Source of the DNA: Pseudomonadota bacterium
GTDB taxonomy: Bacteria; Pseudomonadota; Alphaproteobacteria; Rhizobiales; Xanthobacteraceae
Length of the DNA stretch: 16,547 nt
Direction of reading: 5' to 3'
NCBI GenBank assembly: GCA_021779635.1
Contig: JAJYAH010000020.1
Location: 5,686-22,232 of the forward strand
Part shown: positions 1 through 7,065 of the stretch, in pieces
Layout of the letters: the number at the start of each line of letters is the position of its first letter
How positions within the stretch are numbered: the stretch's first letter is position 1
Translations under genes and position numbers: made by a program
Notes under the pieces: model-generated
Seen by the model: only the letters and a program-made list of their open reading frames with translations
The model's database searches: none
Told to the model about the DNA's origin: nothing

Positions 1-464
1 ATCCCGGTGACATAGTCGCTGTCGATCAACGTCGTCGACCAGGTCCATTTCAGACTGCCATTGGTCAGCGCTTCCTGCTGCGGAATCGCATTGACGTGTG
101 GAGTGCCGTATTTCTCCGAGACTTGCGACAGCGGCACGGTCTCATTGGATGTTCCCGCGCCCATGAGCAGCACGACCTTGTCCTGATTGATCAAGCGCTC
201 GGCTTCGCCGACGGCATTGATCGGTTTGCTTTGCGAATCTCCCTTGACCAGTTCGATCTGGGCACCGTCGTGATTTCTGAGTCCGCCGGCGGCGTTGAGC
301 TGTGAGATGGCGAGCTCCGTGCCTCGCATGCCGTCGCCGCCAGCCACCGCGCCAGGCCCGGTCAAGGCATAGACTGCGCCGATCTTTACCGTCTCGGCGG
401 CGCGCACGTTGACCGCCGACAGCAGCACCACCGTCGAAAGAAGAAAGACCACCATGCGTTTCAT
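1..464 (-). CDS. livK: ABC transporter substrate-binding protein, LivK type (partial)
   Basis: Periplasmic solute-binding protein of a HAAT-family importer. It binds the substrate and delivers it to the LivHM permease. I translated it directly: the start is the ATG at 464-462, preceded by AGGAG at good spacing. The N-terminus MKRMVVFLLSTVVLLSAV is a basic then hydrophobic signal peptide, with likely cleavage near VRA-AET. The mature protein begins ETVKIGAVYALTGPGAVAGG, which is the type I periplasmic-binding fold start seen in LivK-like proteins. Later come a GAGTSNET stretch and a region on alternating ligand-lobe strands. About 154 residues are present of a usual 370 to 400, and the rest lies beyond the left edge. 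It is the last gene of the liv operon, 28 bases after livF. HAAT binding proteins in such catabolic clusters often bind aromatic or dicarboxylic acids rather than amino acids, so the ligand is unknown. Confidence 0.9.
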   Translation of the reverse strand, partial: MKRMVVFLLSTVVLLSAVNVRAAETVKIGAVYALTGPGAVAGGDGMRGTELAISQLNAAGGLRNHDGAQIELVKGDSQSKPINAVGEAERLINQDKVVLLMGAGTSNETVPLSQVSEKYGTPHVNAIPQQEALTNGSLKWTWSTTLIDSDYVTG

Positions 465-492
465 CTGCGTCTCCTGGCTTTTTTGTTAAGCG

Positions 493-1203
493 TCAAATTC
501 CGAGATAAGCCTGTTTGACCCGCGGATCGGATGCCAGGCTTGAAGCGACGCCCTGCATCGCGAAACGGCCCTGCTCAAGCACATAGCCGTGGTCGGCAAC
601 TTCGAGCGCGAGCGCGGTATTCTGCTCCACCACCAGAATGGTCAGGCCCTGCGCCGCCAGACGGCGCACGGCGACGAAAATCTCGTCGACAACGATCGGC
701 GCGAGACCAAGGCTGGTTTCGTCGAGAAGCAACAGCCGCGGCGAGGCCATCAGTGCGCGGGCAATCGCCACCATCTGCTGCTCGCCACCGGAAAGCGTGC
801 CCGCAAGCTGGGTCCGGCGCTCGCGCACCTTCGGAAACAGCTCAAGCACCACAGCGAGATTCTCGTTGCGCTTCCGGCGTGCTGCCGGCGATGACGAACC
901 GACCAGCAGGTTCTCGAGCACGGTCATATCCGAAAACAGCCGCCGGCCCTCCGGAACCTGGACGAGCCCTGCCCGGACGATATCCTGCGGCGGCATCCCG
1001 ACGATATCCTGTCCGTCGTAATGTATCGTTCCGGCCTCGGCGGGAATGATCCCGGATATCGTGCGCAGAAGCGTGGTCTTGCCGGCGCCGTTGGCGCCGA
1101 TCAGCGCGGTGATGCTGCCGGCGGAAATCGACAGATCGACGCCGCGCAAAACGGGCACGTCGCCGTAACCGGCGCACAGGCCAGTGACATCAAGCAGGGC
1201 CAT
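493..1203 (-). CDS. livF: HAAT ABC transporter ATP-binding protein LivF
   Basis: Cytoplasmic ATPase that pairs with LivG to drive the LivHM importer. The protein has 236 residues, normal for LivF. The Walker A motif GANGAGKTT is at residues 36-44, the signature LSGGEQQ at 137-143 and Walker B LLLLDE at 157-162, followed by the LivF-like SLGLAPIVVDEIF stretch. The LivF-type ending VVEQN is present after the last core strand. The start is the ATG at 1203-1201 with AGGAGG seven to twelve bases upstream. The first 14 bases overlap the end of livG, consistent with translational coupling. It lies fourth in the livHMGFK order. Identification as a LivF family member is firm, but the transported substrate is not indicated. 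Confidence 0.95.
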   Translation of the reverse strand: MALLDVTGLCAGYGDVPVLRGVDLSISAGSITALIGANGAGKTTLLRTISGIIPAEAGTIHYDGQDIVGMPPQDIVRAGLVQVPEGRRLFSDMTVLENLLVGSSSPAARRKRNENLAVVLELFPKVRERRTQLAGTLSGGEQQMVAIARALMASPRLLLLDETSLGLAPIVVDEIFVAVRRLAAQGLTILVVEQNTALALEVADHGYVLEQGRFAMQGVASSLASDPRVKQAYLGI

Positions 1204-1924
1204 GGTGCCTCCTGCCGAGATAGGCTTCGATCACGGATGGGTCGGCGGCGACCTCGGCCGGCAGCCCGTCCGCGATCTTGCGCCCGTTCGCCATCACCAC
1301 GATACGGTCCGACAAGAACATGATCGCACGCATGACATGCTCGACGATCAGCAGCGCGATCCCGCCGCGGCGGATATCGGCGAGGATCACCATGATCTCG
1401 TCGATTTCGGCGGGGGTTAATCCAGCCATGACCTCGTCGAGCAACAGCAGCCGCGGACGGGTCGCTAGCGCGCGCGCAATCTCCAGCCGCTTCTTTTCCG
1501 GAAGCGACAGGTTGCGCGCAAGCGCCATGGCCCGGTGATCGAGTTTGACACGGCTGAGAACCGCCATCGCCTCGGCGCGGGGATTGGCGCTTCCCCGGTC
1601 GGGACCAACCACTCCGGCGATGACATTTTCCAGCACCGAGACGTCACGAAACGGCTGAACGATCTGAAAGGTGCGGCCGATGCCCAACCGCGCCAGGCGA
1701 TGGGTCGGTTGACCCGTGATATCCAGGCCGTCGAACGCGACCGTTCCTTTGGTGGGACGAATAAAGCCGGAGATGGTCTCAAAAAGCGTCGTCTTGCCGG
1801 CGCCGTTGGGCCCGATCAGGCCCACGATTTCATTGCTGTTCAGATCGAAGGACACCTCATCGACGGCCCGCAAACCGCCGAACCAGCGGGAAACGCCGCG
1901 CACCTGCAGAAGCGGCGAGCTCAT
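1190..1924 (-). CDS. livG: HAAT ABC transporter ATP-binding protein LivG
   Basis: Second ATPase of the importer, 244 residues. The reading frame is open far upstream into livM, but the real start is the ATG at 1924-1922 (MSSPLLQVRGVSRWFGG), which overlaps the livM stop as ATGA. Walker A GPNGAGKTT is at residues 38-46 and Walker B LLLLDE follows the helix LEIARALATRPR. The signature region reads NLSLPEKKRLEIARAL, so the textbook LSGGQ is replaced. This divergence is common in LivG proteins, whose partner LivF keeps LSGGE. The LivG-specific insertion with the FQIVQPFRDVSVLENV stretch is present. The C-terminus ends in YLGRRHHGPA and overlaps livF by 14 bases. Confidence 0.94.
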   Translation of the reverse strand: MSSPLLQVRGVSRWFGGLRAVDEVSFDLNSNEIVGLIGPNGAGKTTLFETISGFIRPTKGTVAFDGLDITGQPTHRLARLGIGRTFQIVQPFRDVSVLENVIAGVVGPDRGSANPRAEAMAVLSRVKLDHRAMALARNLSLPEKKRLEIARALATRPRLLLLDEVMAGLTPAEIDEIMVILADIRRGGIALLIVEHVMRAIMFLSDRIVVMANGRKIADGLPAEVAADPSVIEAYLGRRHHGPA

Positions 1925-2871
1925 TTTGGCCTCCGCGCAATCGCATCCGACAGCAGGCCCCACAAGCCGCGAGGCGCGAGCCGCATCACCAGAATGAGGA
2001 TGACGCCATAAACAATCAGATGAATGCCGGCGAGCCTGCCTCCCAGCAAGCCGCGCAACAGCTCGGTCAGCGGCACCAGCACGACCGCACCAAGCAGCGG
2101 GCCGAACAACGAACCGAGCCCGCCGATAAAGGCGAACAGCAGCGCATCGATCGAGAGCGGCACCCCCAGCACGGATTCCGGATCGATGAAGAGCACATAG
2201 TTGGCGTAGACCGGCCCGACCAGCGCCGCCAGCGCGCCGCTGATCGCCGCAGCGATGACTTTTCCCTGCACGACATCGATGCCGAGCGCCGCCGCCGAGC
2301 GCTCGTTCTCCCTGATCGCAAGCAGGACATAGCCGAGGCGTGAGCGATGAATGGCCAGACTGACGGCCGACACCATGGCGAGAACGCCGAGCGCCGCATA
2401 ACAAAATCCCAGCTTGGAACTGAACTGGAAATTCGCGAAATCAGGCCTGGAGGGAATCGCCAGTCCATTGGCGCCGCCGAGAACCGCGACATTGCTGACG
2501 ATGTGCAACGCCATCTCGGCCACCGCAAGCGTGACCAGCGCGAAATAAACGCCCGACAATCTGCAGCGGAAAACCGTATAGCCCATCCCTGCGCCAAGCG
2601 CGCCGCCGATGATTGCGGCAACGACCAGGCCGATCCAGGGACTGACGGCAAAATCAAGATAAAGCGCGGTGGAGACATAAGCCCCGGCGCCGACGAACAA
2701 CGCATGCCCAAGGGACATCTGACCGGCCATTCCGCCCAGGATATTCCAGGCCAGCGCGGTCGCACCATAAAGCGCCACGAGAATGAAGACGTGTTGCCCA
2801 TAGATCGACAATAGCGGGGCAACGCCGGCAAGCAGCGCGACAGCGAACCCGAGCAGCAGCATCGGTCTCAT
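1921..2871 (-). CDS. livM: HAAT ABC transporter permease LivM
   Basis: Inner-membrane permease, 316 residues, one half of the LivHM channel. The frame is open further upstream inside livH, but ATG 2871-2869 (MRPMLLLGF) overlaps the livH TGA by four bases and fits the family length. Many hydrophobic segments are visible, starting with residues 3-35. The LivM hallmark GGMAGQMSLGHALFVGAGAY follows near residues 45-65. Later comes the loop ENERSAAALGIDV, the cytoplasmic EAA-like loop that contacts the ATPases, and the downstream FIGGLGSLFGPLLGA stretch. The C-terminus RGLWGLLSD is typical of LivM. It has a 4-base overlap with livG as well. Confidence 0.94.
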   Translation of the reverse strand: MRPMLLLGFAVALLAGVAPLLSIYGQHVFILVALYGATALAWNILGGMAGQMSLGHALFVGAGAYVSTALYLDFAVSPWIGLVVAAIIGGALGAGMGYTVFRCRLSGVYFALVTLAVAEMALHIVSNVAVLGGANGLAIPSRPDFANFQFSSKLGFCYAALGVLAMVSAVSLAIHRSRLGYVLLAIRENERSAAALGIDVVQGKVIAAAISGALAALVGPVYANYVLFIDPESVLGVPLSIDALLFAFIGGLGSLFGPLLGAVVLVPLTELLRGLLGGRLAGIHLIVYGVILILVMRLAPRGLWGLLSDAIARRPK

Positions 2872-3743
2872 AGCCGGCGGCCTCCGAGCAGCCCCTCCGG
2901 CTTGAACAGCAGAAACAGAATAAAAATGGCATAGGTGATGATGAAATTGATTGAGCCACCCGTCATCAGGCCGCCGACCGCCTCGACAATGCCGACGATG
3001 AATCCCCCGATCAGCGCCCCGACGAAATTGCCCATGCTCCCGAGCACCACGACGATGAACGCGGTCAGGGTAAAATTCGAGCCGACGCTGGGGCTGACGT
3101 AGTTGAACGGCGCAATCAGCGGCGCCACTAAACCGAGCGATCCGACGCCGATACAGAAGGCGAGAAGGTACATCCGCTCGACATTGACCCCGCACAACAG
3201 CGCCGCATCGCGATCCTGCGCGGCCGCACGGATCAGCCGGCCCGGCTCGGTCGATCGCAGAAACCAGTAAAGCCCGAGGCAAAGCGCAATCGACACCGCA
3301 CCTGCGATCAGCGCCGCCGTCTGAATGAACACATTGCCGAAACGCACGACATTCCCGGACAGGACGGAGGGAATGGCATGAAGATCGGCGGTGAAAAACG
3401 CCAGCATGGCGTTCTGCAGGATCAGCGACAGCCCGAGCGTCACCACGATCTGGTTATGCTCGGGCGCCGGAATGACCGGGGCGATCAGCAATTTATAGGT
3501 AAAGGCGGCGGCCAGCGTCACGAGCGGCAGCACCAGCAACAGCGACAGATAGGGGTCGAGGCCGAGCAAGGTCGCGCCGAGATAGGTCAGGTACAGCCCG
3601 ATGGCGAGAAAGTCGCCATGCGCGAAATTGACGATCCGCAGCACGCCAAACGTCATCGTCAGCCCAACCGCGACGATTGCATAGACACCACCGAGCAGAA
3701 GCCCGTCTGCGAGCGCCTGCGGGAGCAGCGGAAGCAGGTCCAT
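2868..3743 (-). CDS. livH: HAAT ABC transporter permease LivH
   Basis: Inner-membrane permease, 291 residues from the chosen ATG at 3743-3741 (MDLLPLLPQALADGLLLGGV). An in-frame GTG at 3803 would add 20 charged residues not seen in LivH proteins, so it was not used. The ribosome site is weak (GAGG about ten bases upstream). The LivH hallmark GLTMTFGVLRIVNFAHGDF is present near residues 30-48. The EAA-type loop AAAQDRDAALLCGVNVERMY lies in the middle, and VVLGSMGNFVGALIGGF comes before the last helices. It is the first gene of the operon. Its stop overlaps the livM start as ATGA. Confidence 0.94.
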   Translation of the reverse strand: MDLLPLLPQALADGLLLGGVYAIVAVGLTMTFGVLRIVNFAHGDFLAIGLYLTYLGATLLGLDPYLSLLLVLPLVTLAAAFTYKLLIAPVIPAPEHNQIVVTLGLSLILQNAMLAFFTADLHAIPSVLSGNVVRFGNVFIQTAALIAGAVSIALCLGLYWFLRSTEPGRLIRAAAQDRDAALLCGVNVERMYLLAFCIGVGSLGLVAPLIAPFNYVSPSVGSNFTLTAFIVVVLGSMGNFVGALIGGFIVGIVEAVGGLMTGGSINFIITYAIFILFLLFKPEGLLGGRRL

Positions 3744-3844
3744 CAGGCCGTCGCCTCGGGCCGTTGCTGCAGCATTTCTCCGCCCACGACTTCGTTCCTC
3801 CACCGCTTGGTTGTTGTTGCGCCCGCTTCGGAGCCGGCGGTGCT

Positions 3845-3868
3845 CCGGGCGTTTTTCCGGCCGCCCGG
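3845..3868 (-). other. GC-rich hairpin in the liv leader
   Basis: A perfect 7-base inverted repeat, CCGGGCG at 3845-3851 and CGCCCGG at 3862-3868, with a 10-base loop. Read as liv leader RNA (minus strand) the loop is GCCGGAAAAA. A further CGGGCG on the minus strand (plus positions 3820-3825) can pair with the same CGCCCG arm, so two exclusive foldings are possible. No U-tract follows, so it is not a classical terminator. It may be a regulatory leader structure or part of a dispersed intergenic repeat. Confidence 0.45.
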
Positions 3869-3910
3869 CCTAACCGGACTGCCTCGCCCGCGTGGGGCGG
3901 ATCGCCGCAC

Positions 3911-3924
3911 ATTGGACAGACCAT
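3911..3924 (-). promoter_or_regulatory. Putative GntR (FadR-type) operator in front of the liv operon
   Basis: On the minus strand this reads ATGGTCTGTCCAAT and matches the site at 5032-5045 (ATGGTCAGACCAAT) at 12 of 14 positions in the same orientation to transcription. The known FadR-family core is TGGTNNNACCA. This copy has one mismatch in the second half-site (TCCA for ACCA). It touches the predicted -10 box, as does the other copy. Binding by the adjacent GntR protein is inference. Confidence 0.5.
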
Positions 3925-3951
3925 TGATGCATTTCGCCCTCGGTTCGTCAA
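3923..3951 (-). promoter_or_regulatory. Predicted promoter of the liv operon
   Basis: Minus-strand -35 TTGACG (3951-3946), 17-base spacer, then -10 ATCAAT (3928-3923). The -35 matches the sigma-70 consensus at five of six positions. The -10 is poor at three of six. The position relative to the operator-like site copies the arrangement at the 5004-5033 promoter. It would give a leader of roughly 170 bases before livH. Confidence 0.4.
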
Positions 3952-4042
3952 GAAGGTTCAGTTCCGGTGTCCATTTCGATCCGGTTGGTGTAAGGATTGA
4001 CAGGCCCGCATCAACCGCGGGCTTCGAGAGGCTGACAAGACC

Positions 4043-4906
4043 GTGATCAGGAAGACGACGATTGCCGCGACTGCGGTTCGGGCGAAAAAGCGCCGTGCCG
4101 CGCCACGGCCCGCGACCAAGGCAAGCGATGCGGTCGCGACGGACCGGTCGCAACCGAGATTTGCCCCGATCCGCACCAAGCGCGTCTTCGAGGAAATCTG
4201 CGAGCAGGTTCGCCGCGAAATGGCCGCGGGCTCGCTGCGTCCAGGCGACAAGCTGCCGCCGGAACGCGAGCTCGCCTTGAAACTCGGCGTCAGCCGGGCG
4301 GCCGTGCGCGAAGCCTTGCGCAGCCTCGAGATCGCCGGTGTGGTCGGTCTGCACAAGGGCGCAAGGGGTGGCGCCTTCATCCTGAAAGGCGATCCCGATC
4401 TCGTTACCCGATCGATCCGCGACATGTTCCATCTCGGCCGCATCTCGCTCGACAACCTGACGGAAGCCCGCACGCTGGTGATGCAAATAGCCATGCAGCT
4501 TGCCAGCGAAAGGATCAGGCCGACGACGGTTGCTGCGCTGGAGAGAAATGTCGATCGCCTGACGATGCTTCCCGTATCCGGAAAGGCCTCGGAGCGGGTC
4601 GCGATCAGCGCGGAGTTTTACCGGTTGATCTCACAGGCGACCGACAACACCGTGCTCCAGGTCATCATCGAAGCCTTGACCGATATCGTGCTGCAACAGG
4701 TCGAACAATCGAACATCGAATTTTTTCCAAACCTGATCGCGCATCGGCGCCGGTTGGTCGAATATATCGCAACCGGCCAGGTGGACGAGGCCAAGCGGGA
4801 AATGACCGAGCATCTCCAGCGTCTTCGCCGCCATCTGATGCGCGCCGAACGCTCGGCCGCCGGCAACAAGGCGGTCCGGCCGCTGGCTGAAGAAACCTCG
4901 CCGTAG
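4043..4906 (+). CDS. FadR-subfamily GntR transcriptional regulator
   Basis: DNA-binding regulator, 287 residues. The start is the GTG at 4043. An in-frame TGA at 3998 leaves no other ATG, GTG or TTG before it. A basic, low-complexity N-terminal tail of about 40 residues precedes the winged helix-turn-helix (about 44-113), which carries the GntR signature PGDKLPPERELALKLGVSR and the recognition helix AAVREALRSLEIAGV. The all-helical FCD effector domain follows (about 125-265). Of the usual four FCD metal ligands, two histidines seem kept (H234 in LIAHRRR, H257 in MTEHL). The usual Asp-x3-His pair is S189 and Y193 (SAEFY). The loss suggests a metal-free effector pocket, as in E. coli FadR that binds acyl-CoA. 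The gene stands alone between the liv operon and the CoA operon, both of which carry matching operator-like sites. The likely role is local control, effector unknown. Confidence 0.9.
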   Translation: MIRKTTIAATAVRAKKRRAAPRPATKASDAVATDRSQPRFAPIRTKRVFEEICEQVRREMAAGSLRPGDKLPPERELALKLGVSRAAVREALRSLEIAGVVGLHKGARGGAFILKGDPDLVTRSIRDMFHLGRISLDNLTEARTLVMQIAMQLASERIRPTTVAALERNVDRLTMLPVSGKASERVAISAEFYRLISQATDNTVLQVIIEALTDIVLQQVEQSNIEFFPNLIAHRRRLVEYIATGQVDEAKREMTEHLQRLRRHLMRAERSAAGNKAVRPLAEETSP

Positions 4907-5003
4907 AACCGTCCCCCGTATTTATAGCGAAGCCATGCCATCACCCGCTCGCCGCGCAGCGAAGGTCATGCGTTGCCGAATGCCGCGCCATGCAATCTCG
5001 CGT

Positions 5004-5033
5004 TTGACATTCCATCCGGGCTGCTCCTAGTAT
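5004..5033 (+). promoter_or_regulatory. Predicted sigma-70 promoter of the CoA-transferase/dehydrogenase operon
   Basis: Perfect -35 TTGACA at 5004-5009, 18-base spacer, -10 TAGTAT at 5028-5033 (four of six). The first gene starts at 5087, giving a leader of roughly 45 bases. The palindrome that follows overlaps the end of the -10 box and the expected transcription start, a classic repressor position. Confidence 0.6.
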
Positions 5034-5045
5034 GGTCAGACCAAT
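5032..5045 (+). promoter_or_regulatory. Putative GntR (FadR-type) operator of the CoA operon
   Basis: ATGGTCAGACCAAT contains TGGTC-A-GACCA (5033-5043), a perfect 5+5 inverted repeat around one base. It equals the E. coli FadR core TGGTCNGACCA as I recall it. It lies across the predicted start site, so bound protein would block RNA polymerase. The FadR-type regulator is encoded immediately upstream. Release by a pathway acyl-CoA is inferred. Confidence 0.65.
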
Positions 5046-5086
5046 AGCCCTTAAGCCAATAAATCAACCAGGCAAAGAAGACCAGA

Positions 5087-5881
5087 ATGGCCGATACCGA
5101 TTGCTCGATGGCTGAATTGCAGGCGGTGATCCTGGCGCGCGATCTGCGCGACGGCGAAAAGGCCATCGTCGGAACCAACAGCGACGTTCAGGTCGCGGCC
5201 TGCAATCTTGCCCGTTGCCGCCAGGCACCGACGCTGTGGTGGGTGTCAGGGCCCGGCGGCATGGTCAATTGCAACGAGCCGGTGATCCGATCGACCGCGC
5301 GGACCGAGAATATCGCCTGGAGCGAGGCGATGATGGACCTCCCGCAAATGGTCGATTTCATCGATTGGAAAATCCATTTCTTCGATTTCGCAATTCTCGG
5401 CGCCATTCAGGTCGACCGTTTCGGCAACATCAACACAGTCTGCGTCGGCCCGCACGACAAGCCGCGGTTGCGCGGTCCCGGCACGGTCGGCATCAGCGCC
5501 CTCACCGCGCTGGCGCGACGCTTCTACGTGGTGATGGCCCGACACGACCGCGGCAGCTTTCCCGAACGCGTCGATTTTCTCAACGGCCCCGGCTTTCTCG
5601 ACGGCGGGACATCGCGCACCGACCGCGGCTTGCCGGAGGGCGGCCCGAAGCTGGTCTTGAGTCCGTTCGGCGTGTTCGATTTCGAACCGGTGTCCAAGCG
5701 AATGCGTATCCTGTCGCTGCATCCCGGCGTGACGATCGAGCAGGTTCAAAAGCAGACCGGCTTCGAACTGATGGTTGAGGGGACGCCTCCGATTACCTCG
5801 ATGCCATCGGCCGAAGAACTGCGCGTGCTGCGCGAAAACGTCGACTCGACCGGCGTGCTGCGCGAGAAGCGGCGCGCCTGA
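5087..5881 (+). CDS. Class I CoA-transferase family beta subunit (GctB/IpdB-like), nucleophile Glu absent
   Basis: Beta subunit of a two-subunit family I CoA-transferase-like enzyme, 264 residues, cytoplasmic. The ATG at 5087 has only a weak purine-rich ribosome site. The N-terminus (AELQAVILARDLRDGEKAIVGT) aligns without gaps to glutaconate CoA-transferase subunit B as I remember it. The region QVDRFGNINTVCVG (about 107-120) is the conserved QxDxxGNxN loop. PFGVFDFEPVSKRM and LSLHPGVTIEQV near the C-terminus resemble M. tuberculosis IpdB. In GctB the catalytic Glu54 sits in VESG. The matching place here is WVSG, with V53 instead of Glu. IpdAB also lacks a normal nucleophile and acts as a ring-opening hydrolase on a CoA ester, so C-C hydrolysis is a real alternative to CoA transfer. 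The partner alpha subunit lies after the dehydrogenase gene. Confidence 0.88.
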   Translation: MADTDCSMAELQAVILARDLRDGEKAIVGTNSDVQVAACNLARCRQAPTLWWVSGPGGMVNCNEPVIRSTARTENIAWSEAMMDLPQMVDFIDWKIHFFDFAILGAIQVDRFGNINTVCVGPHDKPRLRGPGTVGISALTALARRFYVVMARHDRGSFPERVDFLNGPGFLDGGTSRTDRGLPEGGPKLVLSPFGVFDFEPVSKRMRILSLHPGVTIEQVQKQTGFELMVEGTPPITSMPSAEELRVLRENVDSTGVLREKRRA

Positions 5882-5916
5882 TCCAATAGTACCGCGACAA
5901 TGCAAGGGAAACGTTC

Positions 5917-7065
5917 ATGTATCTGACCGAAGAGCAGACCGCGTTTGTCGACAACATCAAGCGAATGGTCGAACGACATGTCGCCCCGATCGCCGCCGAG
6001 ATCGACGAGACCGATCGCTTTCCCGAAGAGCTGGTGCCGATCTTCGGCGACATGGGCCTGCTTCAGCAGTGGGTTCCGGAATCTTACGGGGGCCCGGGGG
6101 GAAATCTCACCCTGCTTTGCCTCGCCAAGCATGAGATCGCCAAGGTCTCGATGGCGTGTTCGATCCTGGCCGGCCAGAATTCCATCGGCATGATTCTGCC
6201 GCTGCTGCATTTCGGCACCGAGGAACAGCGCCGGCGATTCCTGCCCGAGGTCGCCAAGGGACGCACCTTGACCTCGGTCTGCATGTCCGAACCGCATTGC
6301 GGCTCCGACGTCGCGGCCATGAAGACCAAAGCGGTTCGCGACGGCTCATCCTATGTCATCAACGGGGAGAAGTGCTTCATTACCTTCGGCAGCGTCGCGC
6401 ACTGGGTGCTGCTGTTTGCGCGCACCTCCGAGGGCCGCGGCGTCGATGGCATCAGTGCGTTTCTGGTCGATACCAAGACGCCCGGATTCAAGGTCGGGCG
6501 CAACGAACGCAAAATGGGTCTTGGTGGCGTTCCCAACGTCCAGCTGTTTTTCGAAAATATGCGGGTACCGGCCGAGAACCGGCTCGGCGAAGAAGGCCAG
6601 GGCTTCAAGGCCTGCATGCATATCCTCAATCTCAACCGTCCGACTGTCGCGGCGGCGGCGATCGGTATCGGCCAGGGTGCGCTCGACGCATCGATCGCCT
6701 ATGCCAAGGAACGCAACGCCTTCGGCAAGCCGATTGCAAGCTTTCAGGGCCTGCAGTGGATGATCGCCGACATGGCGATACAGCTGGAGGCCGCCCGCGC
6801 GCTGCTGTTCGAATGCACCCGGCAGGTCGACATGGGCGATTTCAGCCAGCTTTCGATGATGGCCTCGATGGCCAAATGCTTCGGCAGCGATGTCGCCATG
6901 AAGGTCACGACCGATGCGGTGCAGATTTTCGGCGGCGTCGGCTATCTCAAGGATTATCCGGTCGAGCGGATGATGCGGGACGCCAAGATCAACCAGATCT
7001 GGGAGGGCACCAACCAGATCCAGCGCATCGTGATCTCTCGCCATCTGCTGGGAAGGGAGGCCTGA
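5917..7065 (+). CDS. Acyl-CoA dehydrogenase
   Basis: FAD enzyme that oxidises an acyl-CoA at the alpha-beta carbons, passing electrons to ETF. 382 residues, the usual length. The ATG at 5917 has AAGGGA upstream. The three-domain fold is visible: an N-terminal helical domain from about 1-115, then the middle domain with the first family signature CMSEPHCGSDVAA. The second signature IFGGVGYLKDYPVERMMRD lies in the C-terminal domain. The catalytic base is Glu363 in WEGTNQIQR, at the place of Glu376 of medium-chain acyl-CoA dehydrogenase. It lies between the two CoA-transferase-like subunits. It ends TGATG, sharing one base with the alpha-subunit start. Substrate chain or ring type is not indicated, and a cyclic or branched acyl-CoA is plausible from context. 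Confidence 0.95.
   Translation: MYLTEEQTAFVDNIKRMVERHVAPIAAEIDETDRFPEELVPIFGDMGLLQQWVPESYGGPGGNLTLLCLAKHEIAKVSMACSILAGQNSIGMILPLLHFGTEEQRRRFLPEVAKGRTLTSVCMSEPHCGSDVAAMKTKAVRDGSSYVINGEKCFITFGSVAHWVLLFARTSEGRGVDGISAFLVDTKTPGFKVGRNERKMGLGGVPNVQLFFENMRVPAENRLGEEGQGFKACMHILNLNRPTVAAAAIGIGQGALDASIAYAKERNAFGKPIASFQGLQWMIADMAIQLEAARALLFECTRQVDMGDFSQLSMMASMAKCFGSDVAMKVTTDAVQIFGGVGYLKDYPVERMMRDAKINQIWEGTNQIQRIVISRHLLGREA

Larger units (their letters stand above)
3744..4042. other. Divergent intergenic region between livH and the GntR gene
   Basis: About 300 bases without a convincing gene. It holds a predicted minus-strand promoter near 3923-3951, an operator-like site at 3911-3924 and a strong GC hairpin at 3845-3868. 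A minus-strand reading frame begins inside the operator-like site (MVCPMCGDPPHAGEAVRLG) and runs into livH. It has two CxxC-like cysteines but no credible ribosome site, and is more likely a chance or repeat-derived frame. No clear promoter for the GntR gene was found. A TTGACA at 3997-4002 has no matching -10. Confidence 0.6.

Noticed and set aside
3493..3924. Small zinc-ribbon-like protein starting MVCPMCG on the minus strand
   Set aside because: No ribosome site, only one CxxC pair near the start, and the frame runs deep into livH out of frame, so it is not a credible gene.
3997..4002. TTGACA as a -35 box for the GntR gene
   Set aside because: No -10-like sequence lies 16 to 18 bases downstream, and the start codon at 4043 would leave almost no leader.
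3743..4486. Minus-strand 247-codon frame opposite the GntR gene
   Set aside because: It is antisense to the conserved GntR winged helix and carries no recognisable motif.
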